The position numbers and the translations under genes are program-made. The notes beneath the pieces are model-generated. The model saw nothing but the letters and a program-made list of their open reading frames with translations. It did not search any database and was not told where the DNA came from. Shown here piece after piece: positions 30,421 through 30,945 of a DNA stretch of 30,945 nucleotides (positions within the stretch are counted from its first letter, which is position 1; every line of letters starts with the position of its first letter). Origin of the DNA: Oscillospiraceae bacterium (GTDB lineage: Bacteria; Bacillota_A; Clostridia; Oscillospirales; JAAYXM01); the NCBI GenBank assembly GCA_017408185.1, contig JAFQVE010000530.1:1-30945 (forward strand). Direction: 5' to 3'.

Positions 30421-30945
30421 ATGTGGATTTATGAGAAAAAATTACAGTATCCGGTAAAAATCAAAACCCCGAATCCGGCAGCCGCAAAAATAATAATCAC
30501 GCAGCTCGGTGGACCGGATGGCGAGCTTAATGCCGCAATGAGATATTTGAACCAAAGGTATTCCATGCCGCTCGATGTTGCAAAAGGAGCACTCACCGAT
30601 ATCGGTACGGAAGAACTCGCACACCTTGAAATGATCGGAGCAATTGTGTATCAGCTTACACGGAATCTTACACCCGCACAAATCAAAGCAGCCGGTTTTG
30701 ATGCATACTTCGTCGATCACACAACAGGAGTATATCCGCAAGCGGCCGCAGGTTTTCCGCAGACCTCAGCAAACCTGCAGGTTAAGGGAGATCCGATAAC
30801 GGATCTTATGGAAAATCTTGCAGCAGAGCAGAAGGCAAGAACAACCTATGACAACATTCTGCGTCTTATGGATGATCCTGACGTTTGTGATCCGATAAAA
30901 TTTCTCCGTGAGCGTGAAATTGTTCACTTTCAGCGCTTCGGTGAA
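30421..30945 (+). CDS. cotJC: Spore coat CotJC, manganese catalase family, partial
   Basis: The first 175 residues of a manganese-catalase-like ferritin-fold protein, cut by the right edge. It begins MWIYEKKLQYPVKIKTPNPA. Ligand candidates are E35 (GGPDGELNAA), E65 and H68 (TEELAHLEMIGA), and the REREIVHFQRFGE segment supplies the next Glu-His pair. The family disproportionates hydrogen peroxide and sits in the spore coat. The start ATG is 3 bases after the cotJB stop, with AAGGAG eleven bases upstream inside cotJB. Confidence 0.95.
   Translation, partial: MWIYEKKLQYPVKIKTPNPAAAKIIITQLGGPDGELNAAMRYLNQRYSMPLDVAKGALTDIGTEELAHLEMIGAIVYQLTRNLTPAQIKAAGFDAYFVDHTTGVYPQAAAGFPQTSANLQVKGDPITDLMENLAAEQKARTTYDNILRLMDDPDVCDPIKFLREREIVHFQRFGE

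Overview
The window reads as chromosome of an endospore-forming, Gram-positive anaerobe of the Clostridia, probably a gut Oscillospiraceae-like lineage. The evidence is a cotJA-cotJB-cotJC spore-coat operon at the right edge, S-layer homology (SLH) anchoring, AGGAGG-type ribosome binding sites, sigma-A promoters with 17-18 bp spacers, and compact 10-16 bp hairpins after most transcription units. The taxon is inference. I found no tRNA, rRNA, CRISPR array, transposase or phage gene.

Left part (1-8911). A minus-strand operon runs DeoR-type regulator, SorE-like sugar-phosphate dehydrogenase, then a dihydrolipoamide acyltransferase (E2) with tandem lipoyl domains that runs off the left edge. Its promoter is bracketed by a perfect 20-bp inverted operator pair. 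Housekeeping genes follow: glyA with rarA, then a udp / EamA transporter / PAP2 phosphatase operon divergent from metK. The udp-metK spacer holds two small dyads, and metK has a foldable leader.

Middle part (8917-28310) looks like a Gram-positive glycan-use locus. It holds a GH109-like NAD-dependent glycosidase divergent from an AraC regulator; a metallophosphoesterase fused to a xylose-isomerase-like TIM barrel; a two-domain amidohydrolase whose first half has lost its metal ligands; and a 2839-residue secreted, SLH-anchored heparinase II/III-type polysaccharide lyase. Upstream in the same operon is an 823-residue secreted protein sharing the lyase's beta-sandwich module, with six copies across the two proteins. 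A second AraC regulator is divergent from that operon, and a long lipoprotein solute-binding protein has no permease genes beside it. A plausible reading is that the surface lyase and its companion bind and cut an acidic or amino-sugar glycan outside the cell, the lipoprotein collects products, and the GH109-like enzyme, the fusion protein and the amidohydrolase process them inside. The substrate is not shown by the sequence.

Right part (28420-30945). A YgjP/SprT-like metallopeptidase and a sirtuin form a two-gene operon. The cotJ operon follows, behind a candidate sigma-K/E-type promoter that contains an 18-bp dyad, and cotJC runs off the right edge.

Every stretch between genes is shorter than 300 bases. 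The larger ones (2456-2642, 7442-7691, 14367-14568, 25637-25795, 28311-28479) carry the promoters, operators and terminators listed.
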